Origin: an uncultured Tannerella sp.
Lineage (GTDB): Bacteria; Bacteroidota; Bacteroidia; Bacteroidales; Tannerellaceae
Length of the DNA stretch: 23,001 nucleotides
Reading direction: 5' to 3'
Assembly: GCA_938036405.1 (NCBI GenBank)
Contig: CALHPT010000129.1
Location: 1 to 23,001 of the forward strand
The notes under the pieces were generated by a model that was not told the origin of the DNA, searched no databases, and worked only from the letters and a program-made list of their open reading frames with translations. The translations under genes and the position numbers were made by a program. Positions 1-7,966 of this stretch are shown here, piece by piece. The first letter of the stretch is position 1. Every line of letters begins with the position of its first letter.

Positions 1-23
1 TGCTTTAATGCAAGAAAAGAACC
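1..23. repeat. Fragment of a dispersed intergenic stem-loop repeat, cut by the window edge
   Basis: The first bases contain TGC-TTTAAT-GCAAGAAAAG. This resembles the loop and right arm of the hairpins seen complete at 121-147 and 2165-2196 (right arm GCAAGAAAAG or CCAAGAAAAG). The left arm lies outside the window, so membership in the family is inferred from one arm only. Confidence 0.4.
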
Positions 24-85
24 AAAAGAAAATCAAGGCATCAGGGATGCCAGCCAAGTTTTTCGGGACTTTCAGAGGATCTTAA

Positions 86-150
86 TGTACCCGGCAGACT
101 TCCCCGCCCTCGGCAGAGGGCCTTTTCTTGCATCAAGGCAAGAAAAGAGG
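86..150 (+). repeat. Dispersed intergenic repeat, copy A: GC-rich stem-loop core plus A/T-armed hairpin
   Basis: The core begins GTACCCGGC and contains the stem-loop GCCCTC-GGCA-GAGGGC. It is followed directly by a second hairpin with arms CTTTTCTTGC and GCAAGAAAAG around the loop ATCAAG. Related copies lie at 2116-2196, 11231-11318 and 16573-16610. It sits just past the stop codon of the ABC ATPase gene, and its second hairpin could help end transcription on either strand. Confidence 0.65.
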
Positions 151-198
151 AAGAAAAGAAGCCCGTGAGCGGATAGACTCCCTACTTTTTTCATCAGA

Positions 199-1107
199 CT
201 ATCTCATTTGTTGGATAAAGCAGTCTTCGATGCTGGGGGTGATGGGCGCTATCTCGAGGTTAGTGCAGCCCGCAGCCGTGAGGGCGGCTCTCATCCGATG
301 GGGGGCCTCGGCGTCGTCGCGGCTGAAGGATACATGGAGCGAGCGCCCGAAGGCGAAGCAACTTTGGGGACTGCATCTCTTGCGGATCTCGTCCGTCAGC
401 TGCCGCATGTTCTCGGCTCGTACTTCGAACAGGGCGTCGGGATAATTTTCGATGATCCCACCGGGTGTGTCTATGCTCAGCAGCCGGCCGGACTGGATCA
501 AAGCGATACGATCACAGCGCACGGCCTCGTCCATGTAAGGCGTTGAAACAAGCATCGTGATCCCTTGCCGCTTGAGGCCACTCAACATGTCCCAGAACTC
601 GTGTCGCGAAACGACATCGACACCCGTCGTAGGTTCGTCTAAAAAAAGCACCCGCGGACGGTGGATCAATGCACAACAGAGGGCCAATTTTTGCTTCATG
701 CCCCCAGATAAACGGCCTGCGCGTCGGCTGCGGAACGGCTCGATCTGGACATAAATGTCGCGGATGAGGTCGTAATTGTCTTCGAGACGTGTCCCAAACA
801 GGGTGGCAAAGAATTCCAGATTCTCTTTGACGGTTAAATCTGGATAGAGTGAGAACCGGCCGGGCATGTAGCCGACTGCCGCACGGATGCGACGGTAATC
901 CGTGGCAATGTTGAGGCCATCCACCGTGGCGCGTCCGCCGTCCGGGAGCATGAGGGTCGTCAAAATCCGAAAGAAGGTCGTCTTGCCCGCGCCGTCGGGG
1001 CCAATTAGTCCGTAGAGCTCCCCGCGGCGGACGCGGAGGGAGATGTCTCGGAGTGCCGTCAGCTGCCCGAAGCGCTTTTCGATGCCTTCTGTTGCAATGA
1101 GGTCCAT
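199..1107 (-). CDS. ABC-2-type export system ATP-binding protein (YbhF/DrrA-like single nucleotide-binding domain)
   Basis: This 302-residue cytoplasmic ATPase should power an efflux pump with a separate permease. Walker A GPDGAGKTT is at residues 36-44, the signature LSGGM at 133-137 and Walker B LFLDEP at 154-159. The switch (H-loop) position reads STPYMDEA at 188-195, with Pro190 where many ABC proteins have His. The last ~80 residues form the accessory C-terminal region usual in ABC-2 exporter ATPases. Start: ATG, 9 bp after the HlyD gene, so the two are co-transcribed. The layout resembles the E. coli cecR-ybhGFSR efflux locus, but there YbhF holds two fused ATPase domains. The second ATPase and the permeases are not in the window and would be expected beyond the left edge. 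The family is clear; the substrate is unknown. Confidence 0.9.
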   Translation of the reverse strand: MDLIATEGIEKRFGQLTALRDISLRVRRGELYGLIGPDGAGKTTFFRILTTLMLPDGGRATVDGLNIATDYRRIRAAVGYMPGRFSLYPDLTVKENLEFFATLFGTRLEDNYDLIRDIYVQIEPFRSRRAGRLSGGMKQKLALCCALIHRPRVLFLDEPTTGVDVVSRHEFWDMLSGLKRQGITMLVSTPYMDEAVRCDRIALIQSGRLLSIDTPGGIIENYPDALFEVRAENMRQLTDEIRKRCSPQSCFAFGRSLHVSFSRDDAEAPHRMRAALTAAGCTNLEIAPITPSIEDCFIQQMR

Positions 1108-1116
1108 CGCCGGGAA

Positions 1117-2025
1117 TTATTGGAAGGTGATTTCGCCATACATGCCCATCTTGTAGCGCCCCTCGGGGTTCTGCACACGCACCTTGACGGCGTACACCAA
1201 ATCGGCGCGCTCATCTCGTGTGCGGATGGTCTTCGGCGTAAATTCCGCGCGGTCGCTAATCCAAAAGATGACGCCCTCGTCGCGATGCATAGGCTCATGT
1301 CGATCGCCGGAGTCGGTAAAGACGTTCACCCGCTGACCCAATCGGACTTGCGAGAGCTGATCGCCGGTGATATAGACGCGCAGTGTCATGTGCGAGAGGT
1401 CGGCGATGCGATAAAGGGGCTGCCCAGGTGCAGTCATCTCGTTGGCGCGGACGTAGCGAGTCATCACGGTTCCACGCGTGGGGTTCACGATGTGACACCG
1501 GCGCAGTCGGTCGTCCATTTGCTCCACTTGCACGGCCAGGGCGCGGGCTTCTTTGTCGATGCCGTCGACGGACGTGCGCAGGGTGGACCTTTGTGCGGCG
1601 ATTTGCCTCTGAAGCACGGCCACTTGTGCCGTTGCATCGTCCAGTTGCTTGCCCGTCGCGGCGTCGCCGGCCACTAAATGGGCCACGCGCTCCCGTTCGC
1701 GGACGGCCGTAGCCAGTTGTTCCTCCAGGGCAGCCAGCTGCACAGCCGTCTCGGGCCTTCTGGCCGTCAGGGCCTCGATGCGGGCGACGAGTTGCTCCCT
1801 CGTCAGGGAGAGGTCAGTCGTATCCACGCAACCGACGGTCGCTCCACTGTCGATCACAGCCCCTTCCTCCACGTCGAGACGCAGTATAACGCCCTGCGAC
1901 TGGGACGAGACGACCGTTTCTTCCGCTTCAAAGGCGCCGGAAGCGTCAAACGTTTGTTCGCTCTTGCATCCTCCCGCCATGCACATCAGTGCCAAGGCCG
2001 GGAAGAGGGAAAAATATCTCTTCAT
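1117..2025 (-). CDS. HlyD-family periplasmic adaptor lipoprotein of an efflux pump
   Basis: This 302-residue membrane-fusion protein would bridge an inner-membrane ABC exporter and the TolC-like channel encoded upstream. A lipoprotein signal peptide ends in the lipobox MAGGC, with Cys20 as the predicted lipid-bearing residue. A biotinyl-lipoyl-like half follows (about 40-65), then an Ala/Gln/Glu/Arg-rich coiled-coil hairpin (about 66-170), the second lipoyl half (RRCHIVNPTRGTVMTRYV) and beta-barrel regions to the C-terminus. Start: ATG that gives the complete signal peptide. It lies 189 bp downstream of the TolC gene, with a stem-loop repeat in the gap that may lower read-through. E. coli YbhG is the closest functional analogue by context. 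The exported compound cannot be told from the sequence. Confidence 0.9.
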   Translation of the reverse strand: MKRYFSLFPALALMCMAGGCKSEQTFDASGAFEAEETVVSSQSQGVILRLDVEEGAVIDSGATVGCVDTTDLSLTREQLVARIEALTARRPETAVQLAALEEQLATAVRERERVAHLVAGDAATGKQLDDATAQVAVLQRQIAAQRSTLRTSVDGIDKEARALAVQVEQMDDRLRRCHIVNPTRGTVMTRYVRANEMTAPGQPLYRIADLSHMTLRVYITGDQLSQVRLGQRVNVFTDSGDRHEPMHRDEGVIFWISDRAEFTPKTIRTRDERADLVYAVKVRVQNPEGRYKMGMYGEITFQ

Positions 2026-2115
2026 ATCAATAGGTATAAGTGGTTATGCGACTCTGTCGCGGTAGTAAGGGGTAGATGTAGGGCAGAAGGCTCCTCTATG
2101 ATGAAAAAATGCGCC

Positions 2116-2196
2116 GTACCCGGCCAGCTTCCCAGGCCTCGGCAGAGACCTTGAGCTTCTTTTGCTTCTTTTCTTGGGTCAAGCCAAGAAAAGAAG
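2116..2196 (+). repeat. Dispersed intergenic repeat, copy B, with a perfect 13-bp hairpin
   Basis: The core GTACCCGGCCAGCTTCC is followed by a GGCCTC-GGCA-GAGACC stem-loop. At 2165-2196 there is a perfect 13-bp inverted repeat, CTTCTTTTCTTGG and CCAAGAAAAGAAG, around the loop GTCAAG. It fills most of the TolC-HlyD gap and could act as a partial terminator inside the efflux operon. Confidence 0.75.
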
Positions 2197-2214
2197 ATAT
2201 CGCCGCGGTAAGAA

Positions 2215-3519
2215 CTACTCTCCTAACGTCATTTGATAGTTATACGCTTCCCAGAGCAGCTGCAATTCATGCTGTGCAAGGCCGAGCCGCGCCCGATTTT
2301 CCGCATTCACATGCAAGATATAGTCGTTCGCCGTCGCCGTTCCGAACTGCAACTGGTTTCGAGTGCTCTCCTTCACCCGTTCTCGGAGCCGAATCACCTC
2401 CGCATCCGACGCCATCAGTCGGCGCAGCTTCTCCATCTCCGAGGCATGTTTATTCAGCGTCAATTTTGTCTCCAGTAAGAACGTTTCATGCTGCACATCC
2501 ACCGCGCGAGCATTTAATTCCAACTGACGTTTCTGTTTCCGCAGCGTGTATAGGCCTGCTATGTTCCAACTTAGCCGCAGCCCCCCCACGGCATAGGGCT
2601 TAAAATTGTTGTCAAGCATGTTCAGCGCCGGCCTACCGTACCCTCCCTGCACAAAAAGGCTGATATGCGGCAAGTTTATGTCATGCAACAACCGCCGATG
2701 GGCGTCGATCGACGCTTTTTGGGCTTCAAACAACCGCAGTTCCGGCCGACGGATCTCGCCCGACGGCTCCGTCCGCCATGCCGTCGGCCGACTGAGCGCC
2801 ACGTCGCCCTCCAACTCCCTTCCAACCAGCAAACCGAGCGCGCTGACGTAGTTCTCGCGCGTAGCCCTCACCTCCGTGAGTCGTTGTTCGGCCACCATCA
2901 GCTCAGCCCTCAGCGCATCGGCCGCACTTCGGAGCATCACCCCATATGCAGCAGCCGTATCTGCCCGGGCGATCCCTACCCGCAAGTCTTCAGTCATCAA
3001 CTCGGCCACGCGCGCCTGCTCATCCAGCATCAGAATGCCGAAAAAGAGCGCGTTTACACGCACCTTCAGCGCATGCATCTCCACATCGATCCGGCTGCGC
3101 TCTGTCGCCGCGTTAGCATGCGCCAAACGCACGTTGTCGCGCACCGTCAAGAGTCCGGTGAGCGGTTGCACCGCCTCGGCATAGACTCGATACTGATCTT
3201 TAGCTACCTCCGGCGGCTCGAATCCGGGCAGTGTGAGTGGGACATGCGTCGTCGCCGACTGGATCGAGGCTTGTCCCGCCAGCGTAAGCTGCGGCAGCCG
3301 CCCTTTTGCGGCATTACTCGCCGAGGCATCCCCGTTCTCCGCCGCGATAGCGTATCGTTTCGCCGTAGGATGGTGCTCCGCCGCCCACGCTTGACAACTG
3401 TCGAGCGAAAGAGTCGTCCGGCTATCCTGGGCCGTGAGCTGCATCGCCGCGAGGAGTGCTCCCATCGCCACGGCACAGGCACGCCTCCTCGATACCGTGA
3501 TATAAGCTGTCCGTGTCAT
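2215..3519 (-). CDS. TolC-family outer-membrane efflux channel
   Basis: This 434-residue protein starts with a cleavable signal peptide (basic MTRTAYITVSRRR, a hydrophobic stretch, then a likely cut near LTAQDS). It shows the long Ala/Leu/Arg-rich helices of TolC/OEP proteins, with two similar halves. The second half contains the beta-strand segment ISLFVQGGYG and a GGLRLSWNI stretch, then another helical hairpin ending in LQLLWEAYNYQMTLGE. It should trimerise in the outer membrane and connect to the HlyD adaptor. Start: ATG overlapping the TetR stop codon in an ATGA arrangement (4 nt), which indicates translational coupling and places it second in the operon. Length is normal for the family. 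Confidence 0.9.
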   Translation of the reverse strand: MTRTAYITVSRRRACAVAMGALLAAMQLTAQDSRTTLSLDSCQAWAAEHHPTAKRYAIAAENGDASASNAAKGRLPQLTLAGQASIQSATTHVPLTLPGFEPPEVAKDQYRVYAEAVQPLTGLLTVRDNVRLAHANAATERSRIDVEMHALKVRVNALFFGILMLDEQARVAELMTEDLRVGIARADTAAAYGVMLRSAADALRAELMVAEQRLTEVRATRENYVSALGLLVGRELEGDVALSRPTAWRTEPSGEIRRPELRLFEAQKASIDAHRRLLHDINLPHISLFVQGGYGRPALNMLDNNFKPYAVGGLRLSWNIAGLYTLRKQKRQLELNARAVDVQHETFLLETKLTLNKHASEMEKLRRLMASDAEVIRLRERVKESTRNQLQFGTATANDYILHVNAENRARLGLAQHELQLLWEAYNYQMTLGE

Positions 3520-4133
3520 GGCTTCAATCGGCTAAGGATGGTCTCTTTAATCTCCGTCCGCCGACGGCATATCAGTTCCGAGTACTCCGCGTCGCTCATT
3601 TCCCACACATTTCGGAAAACGGGTATGATCAGAAATGTGCCGAGGCACAACGTCAGTACCGACATGAACAAATCGACGGTCTGAATGGGACGAATTTGTC
3701 CATTGGAGGCTGCCGCGCGCAATTCCGCATCGATCGGTGCAATAATGCTCCCCAAAGCCTCCCGCAGTCGGTTGGTGATATGCTCATTGATGGCCGGCGA
3801 TTGCCGCGCTTCGTAGAGCAAAAAGGCAGGGAGTCGCGGGTTTTGGCTGAGGAAGTCGAAATACACATCAATAATCTCTGCAATTCGTTCCTCCAGGGAC
3901 TTCCCCGAACCACTGATGGCCGTAAGGCTTTCAAAAATGAGCTTAATTTTCTCACCATATATCCGCTCGAAGAGCAGCTCCTTAGTCCGATAATAATAGT
4001 GTACCATCGCCGAGTTACATCCTGCCTTCTTAGCGATTTGAACTGTCGTCGTCTTCACGAAACCCTGATCAATAAACAGTTCTTCTGCCGCTTTCAGGAT
4101 GGTTTGCTCCATGTTTTTCTTCTCTATCTTCAT
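3516..4133 (-). CDS. TetR-family transcriptional repressor of the efflux operon
   Basis: This protein of about 205 residues has an N-terminal helix-turn-helix: TTTVQIAKKAGCNSAMVHYY, then RTKELLFERIY, a typical TetR pattern. The rest is a helical ligand-binding and dimerisation domain with a hydrophobic C-terminal segment (LFMSVLTLCLGTFLIIPVF). It is the first gene of the efflux operon and overlaps the TolC gene by 4 nt, so it probably represses itself and the pump, as CecR does in E. coli. An 18-bp palindrome at 4148-4165 lies 14 bp upstream of the start. I prefer the ATG at 4133 (MKIEKKN); an in-frame TTG at 4139 would add two residues. The inducer is unknown. Confidence 0.9.
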   Translation of the reverse strand: MKIEKKNMEQTILKAAEELFIDQGFVKTTTVQIAKKAGCNSAMVHYYYRTKELLFERIYGEKIKLIFESLTAISGSGKSLEERIAEIIDVYFDFLSQNPRLPAFLLYEARQSPAINEHITNRLREALGSIIAPIDAELRAAASNGQIRPIQTVDLFMSVLTLCLGTFLIIPVFRNVWEMSDAEYSELICRRRTEIKETILSRLKP

Positions 4134-4147
4134 AATCAATCGAGTTG

Positions 4148-4165
4148 TTTAACTACAAAGTTAAA
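4148..4165 (-). promoter_or_regulatory. Candidate TetR operator overlapping the efflux-operon promoter
   Basis: TTTAACT-ACAA-AGTTAAA is a perfect 7+4+7 inverted repeat. On the minus strand the sequence TAACTTTG inside it (4156-4163) matches the Bacteroidetes -7 consensus TAnnTTTG. The -33 element is only weakly matched (a T-rich CTTTC about 18 bp upstream). A repressor bound here would block the promoter directly. Symmetry and position support an operator; binding by the adjacent TetR protein is inferred. Confidence 0.65.
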
Positions 4166-4323
4166 TAGGACAATGAAAATGGAAAGAAACGGGACTATTT
4201 TTCGGAGGGAAGAGCTAAACGAGCCGCGTTTTGGTGCTGCGATGAAGTAGGAAGAGATGGAGCGAGGTGGAATTGGAGGCCTCTTGGGGATTTGAGAGGC
4301 AGGAAAGGCGCGGTACAAAAGCA

Positions 4324-4368
4324 ATCAGGCCCAAGGAGTCTCATATTCGAGAAGTCCTTGGGCCTGAT
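4324..4368 (-). terminator. Intrinsic terminator after the histidine kinase gene
   Basis: A perfect 14-bp inverted repeat has arms ATCAGGCCCAAGGA and TCCTTGGGCCTGAT around a 17-nt loop. Read on the minus strand it starts 27 bp past the kinase stop codon and is followed by TGCTTTTG, a short interrupted T-run. It separates the kinase from the efflux operon. The rest of the 4166-4394 gap shows no gene. Confidence 0.75.
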
Positions 4369-4394
4369 CGTCGAGGGAACCGTCCGCGCAACGG

Positions 4395-5564
4395 TCAACC
4401 GTTGCTTGGTTGTGATGCGGGGTCCAATTCTATGCGGAAGGTGGTGCCTTTACCGGGTTCGGAAGAGCGAACATAAATGCGGCCGCCGGGAGATGTCTCT
4501 ACGATGCGTCGCACGAGGGAGAGTCCGAGACCCCAACCACGTTTTTTGGTGGTGTATCCGGGGCTGAAGACGGTCTTAAAGCGTGACTTGGGGATGCCTT
4601 TTCCGGTGTCGGTGACGTCAATCCAAATGTGTCGCTTACGGCGGCCGGTGGTGATGGTGATCATGCCACGCCCCTCCATGGCATCGACGGCGTTCTTGGT
4701 CAGATTCTCTATGACCCACGAGAATAGGGATTCGTTCATCTGCACATAGAGTGGTTCTGGGGCGGGTTGATAGACAATCCGGACCTTGGCCGATACGCGT
4801 GTGCTCATGTAATTACAGGAGGAGCGTATCGCCTCGTTGATATCGAGAAGTTTGAGCGTGGGGACAGAACCGACCTTAGAGAACCGGTCGGCTATGACTT
4901 CGAGCCGCTTTACGTCCTTCTCCATCTCGTTGAGGTAGGTGGCTTCGACATCTTTGGTCTTGAGGTATTCCACCCAGGCAATGAGCGATGAGATAGGTGT
5001 GCCGAGTTGGTGTGCGGTCTCCTTGGTTAGTCCTACCCAAACCTTGTTTTGCTCGGCGCGTTTAGTGCTGGCCAGGGCTAAGAAGGCGATGAGGATGAAG
5101 ACGAAAACAACGGAGAGCTGCACGTAGGGGTAGATAAGTAGCCGCTTGAGAAGGATGGAGTCGTCGTAAAAGAGATATTGGTGTGTGTGGTCGCTGATCT
5201 CGACGACGATAGGGGTGTGCCTGGCCTGAAATTCGCGCACCTTTTTCCGAAGAAAGACACTGTTGCCCTCAGCAGGAACGGTGATATTGCGGTGGCTGAG
5301 GATGTTCCCATGGTCATCGCAGAGGATGACGGGAATGGAGGTGTTACCCTCAATAATGCGGAGGATGACCATGAGGTTTTGGTCGGTGTCTTCGGTCGTC
5401 AGGACGCGGTAGGCCTCAGTCCATATCTCCATGCGCGTGCGCTCTTCCTGCGCGAGCTTCTTGATCAGGGAGTCTGAGACGGCCACTGAGGCCAGCGCGA
5501 TGAGGATGGCTACGAAGATGAAAACGTATTTCAGTTGCTGTCGCGATTCATACAGAAGGTTCAT
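4395..5564 (-). CDS. Membrane sensor histidine kinase, orphan
   Basis: This 389-residue kinase has two transmembrane segments (about 11-30 and 137-156) that enclose an extracytoplasmic sensor region of about 105 residues. A HisKA-like segment follows, with the probable phospho-acceptor His175 in KETAHQLGTPISSL. The ATP-binding domain has the N box NLTKNAVDAM, the G1 motif DTGKGIP, the G2 motif GWGLGLSLVRRIV and GKGTTFRIEL. No HAMP domain is evident. Start: the ATG giving MNLLYESRQQ; an in-frame TTG 30 bp upstream is less likely. No response regulator lies beside it, so its partner must be elsewhere. It is 140 bp downstream of the S26 paralogue and ends in its own terminator. The signal sensed is unknown. 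Confidence 0.9.
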   Translation of the reverse strand: MNLLYESRQQLKYVFIFVAILIALASVAVSDSLIKKLAQEERTRMEIWTEAYRVLTTEDTDQNLMVILRIIEGNTSIPVILCDDHGNILSHRNITVPAEGNSVFLRKKVREFQARHTPIVVEISDHTHQYLFYDDSILLKRLLIYPYVQLSVVFVFILIAFLALASTKRAEQNKVWVGLTKETAHQLGTPISSLIAWVEYLKTKDVEATYLNEMEKDVKRLEVIADRFSKVGSVPTLKLLDINEAIRSSCNYMSTRVSAKVRIVYQPAPEPLYVQMNESLFSWVIENLTKNAVDAMEGRGMITITTGRRKRHIWIDVTDTGKGIPKSRFKTVFSPGYTTKKRGWGLGLSLVRRIVETSPGGRIYVRSSEPGKGTTFRIELDPASQPSNG

Positions 5565-5704
5565 GATGGTCGTTATAAAAACACGCCATTCCAACGATGA
5601 AAGAGGGGGGATATTGCTGGGACGAGCGTGATGTTATCAGAGTTTCCCAAAAGACTTCTGAACCCTCGGGGGATGATTTCGGAGTTTCTGTGATGTGTTT
5701 TCGA

Positions 5705-6499
5705 TCAATCCCTACCAATGACGGTGCCGATAATGGCGGTGCGGGGAATGGGACCGAGGTGTCGAGAATCGATGGCTGCGTCCGGATTGTCAGCCAGAAT
5801 CCAGTAATGATCGTGGCGGAAGCGATAGCTGTGGGTGGGACGGTCGTCGAGATAGAGGCGACCGGCGCGGAGAGTGGCTCGGCTCTGTGCCTCACGGAGC
5901 AGGGCGTCGCCGCAGAGGCGGAGGGTGAGGCTGTCAATGGCATAGTAAGAGCGAGCCGCGGGGAGAATGAACCGGAGCCGGGGTATCTCGTGGGGAGGCG
6001 GGACGGGGAGGAGCATGCGGGGGAGGAGCTCGCGGACGCGGCCGACCTCCGTGTGGGTGAGACAGAGGCAGAAGTGAGCCGTGTCGTCGGTCAGGTGGCG
6101 GATGGGGATGTCGAGGGAGAAGAGGAGGCTGAGGAGAGAGAGGCGGAGGTCGCGCGGGACGCGGTAGGTGTCGAGGATGTCTGCGGGTGCGGGGTAGAGA
6201 CGACCGTGTATGAGGTAGCCATCCGGGGTGACGGTGACAGTGTCGCCGGGCAGGCCCACGCAACGGCCGAAGTGCAGGGCATCGCCATCCTGCGGTCGGG
6301 GGCTGCGATAGAGGATGATGGCCCCGCGACGAACGGGGGTGCCGCGCTTATCTACCGCCACGCGATCGCCCGGACGGAGGGCGGGCTGCATGGCGCGTGT
6401 GGCTACCGTGTAACGCCCGACCCAGAAACGCCCTACGGTGACGGCTATCAGCACGGCGGCCAATAGCGCGACAACGCAGTGGATGAGTGGGCGTTTCAT
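5705..6499 (-). CDS. Signal peptidase I-like (S26) paralogue lacking both catalytic residues
   Basis: This 264-residue protein has one N-terminal transmembrane segment (about 5-22) and clear S26 motifs. The serine box reads RAMQPALRPGD with Ala36 at the nucleophile position, and the lysine box reads HFGRCVGLPGDT with Gly78 at the general-base position. The neighbouring active enzyme has ASLEKTL and VKRCVGLPGDT at these sites. The C-terminal box is ADNPDAAIDSRHLG where the active paralogue has GDNRHNSADSRSWG. It should therefore be inactive as a peptidase; a scaffold, regulator or substrate-binding role is possible but unproven. The frame is intact over its length, which argues against simple decay. 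Start: ATG 22 bp after the lepB stop; an in-frame GTG at 6568 would overlap lepB and put extra residues before the membrane helix. Confidence 0.85.
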   Translation of the reverse strand: MKRPLIHCVVALLAAVLIAVTVGRFWVGRYTVATRAMQPALRPGDRVAVDKRGTPVRRGAIILYRSPRPQDGDALHFGRCVGLPGDTVTVTPDGYLIHGRLYPAPADILDTYRVPRDLRLSLLSLLFSLDIPIRHLTDDTAHFCLCLTHTEVGRVRELLPRMLLPVPPPHEIPRLRFILPAARSYYAIDSLTLRLCGDALLREAQSRATLRAGRLYLDDRPTHSYRFRHDHYWILADNPDAAIDSRHLGPIPRTAIIGTVIGRD

Positions 6500-6521
6500 G
6501 GCGAGGTGTAGACGGGGCAAA

Positions 6522-7934
6522 TCAATCCGAGCGGACGCGTCGGAACATACGGCTCCATCGGATGCCACCGTTGAAGAGGCTGTGATCCTTGTCGATGGAG
6601 AGCCAAATGAGGAGGGGTTTACCGATCACGTGATCTTCGGGAACGAAGCCCCACGAACGGCTGTCGGCGCTGTTGTGGCGATTGTCGCCCATCATCCAGT
6701 AGTAGTCGTACTTGAATGTGTAGGTCGTGGCTGGCTTGCCGTTGATGAGGAGGGTACCATCCGAGCGACGCTCCATGCGGTTGCCTTCGTAGTTGACGAT
6801 GCAGCGGCTGTAGAGAGCCAGGTTGCGCTCGTTGAGATCGATGGTGGCGCCTTTGCGTGGGATCCAGATGGGGCCGAAGTTGTCGCGTGTCCAGCCGGTG
6901 CGGTAGCCCGGGGGAAAGGTGGGGCCACCGAGGCGGTCGGGCTCCACTTTGATGGTGCGCACAGAGGGGATGCGTCGGAGGATGGCCAACGCCTCGGCGG
7001 TCAGCGGGAGACGATAGATGGGATTGTAGTGTCCGTTAACGGCGGTGAAGCCGAGGTGGGGCAGGAACTCGTAATAGTATTGATCTTCGGATGTCTGTGG
7101 GTTGGTGATGAACTTGCGATCCTCGCGGCTGATGTCCATTTTGCGGAACTGTTCCTCGGTGAGGAGTGTGCCGTCGGTCTCGACGAAGTAACAGAGCTGC
7201 ATGCGGGCAGGATCTTTCTGCAATTGGCCGTTGATGTAGAGCTTATTCTCGCGTATCATGAGCGTATCGCCGGGCAGACCCACACAGCGCTTGACGTAGT
7301 TCTCACGCTTATCGACAGGTCGGTAGACGATCTTGCCGAAGATGTCGCGGCGGGTATTGACGACGTCGCGTCCGTTCTCATACGTCAGCCAGTAGTAATC
7401 CGGGTTCTGCTGGAGCAGGGCCACAGTGTCGCCCGTAGGGAGGTTGAAGACAACGATGTCGTTGCGCTGCACATGTCCCAGGCCTTTGACCCGCTTGTAG
7501 CCCCAATGTGGCCAGTCGAGGTAGGACTTGCAGTTGAAGATTGGCATCGTGTTTTGCACCAGCGGGAAGGAGATGGGCGTGTTGGGCACACGCGGGCCGT
7601 AGCTCAGTTTGCTGACAAAAAGGTAGTCGCCGACGAGGAGCGTTTTCTCGAGCGATGCCGTGGGGATCTGATAGTTCTGAAAGACGAACAGGTTGATGAA
7701 ATAGACGGCGATGAGCGCAAAGAGGATGTCGTCCACCCACTCCAACACCTCGCGTACGTGTTTGTTTTTCGTGCGCTTCCATGCGCCCCAGGGGATGAAC
7801 CGGGTCAGGAATATGTCAGCCAAAACGAAAACCCCGAGCAGGAGCCAGAGGTTTTCCATCCAAATGCAAAACAGGACGTACAGCGTGGCCCAGATGCCGA
7901 AGCCGATCCATTGTCTTCTTGAAATCTTCTTCAT
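6522..7934 (-). CDS. lepB: Signal peptidase I
   Basis: Signal peptidase I cleaves signal peptides from proteins exported by Sec and Tat. At 470 residues this is the long Bacteroidetes form. Hydrophobic segments lie at about 10-25, 28-45 and 70-86, followed by the serine box PTASLEKTLLVGD (Ser94 nucleophile) and the lysine box NYVKRCVGLPGDT (Lys215 general base). A long insertion precedes the C-terminal box MMGDNRHNSADSRSWG. All catalytic elements are present. Start: ATG 32 bp after the dapB stop. It is the middle gene of the dapB-lepB-S26 run, an order I know from related Bacteroidales. Being essential, it is presumably expressed from the dapB promoter. Confidence 0.95.
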   Translation of the reverse strand: MKKISRRQWIGFGIWATLYVLFCIWMENLWLLLGVFVLADIFLTRFIPWGAWKRTKNKHVREVLEWVDDILFALIAVYFINLFVFQNYQIPTASLEKTLLVGDYLFVSKLSYGPRVPNTPISFPLVQNTMPIFNCKSYLDWPHWGYKRVKGLGHVQRNDIVVFNLPTGDTVALLQQNPDYYWLTYENGRDVVNTRRDIFGKIVYRPVDKRENYVKRCVGLPGDTLMIRENKLYINGQLQKDPARMQLCYFVETDGTLLTEEQFRKMDISREDRKFITNPQTSEDQYYYEFLPHLGFTAVNGHYNPIYRLPLTAEALAILRRIPSVRTIKVEPDRLGGPTFPPGYRTGWTRDNFGPIWIPRKGATIDLNERNLALYSRCIVNYEGNRMERRSDGTLLINGKPATTYTFKYDYYWMMGDNRHNSADSRSWGFVPEDHVIGKPLLIWLSIDKDHSLFNGGIRWSRMFRRVRSD

Positions 7935-7966
7935 TGTTCTAATTGTGTGTAGGGTGGGCGGAAATC

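Noticed and set aside
4395..5564. Two-component system with an adjacent response regulator
   Set aside because: No receiver-domain gene lies on either side; the neighbours are the TetR operon and the S26 paralogue.
5597..7922. Long plus-strand frames opposite the S26 and lepB genes (289 and 494 codons)
   Set aside because: They are antisense to two genes with clear S26 motifs, and their Val/Glu/Gly/Asp-rich translations show no domain. GC-rich codon use explains the openness.
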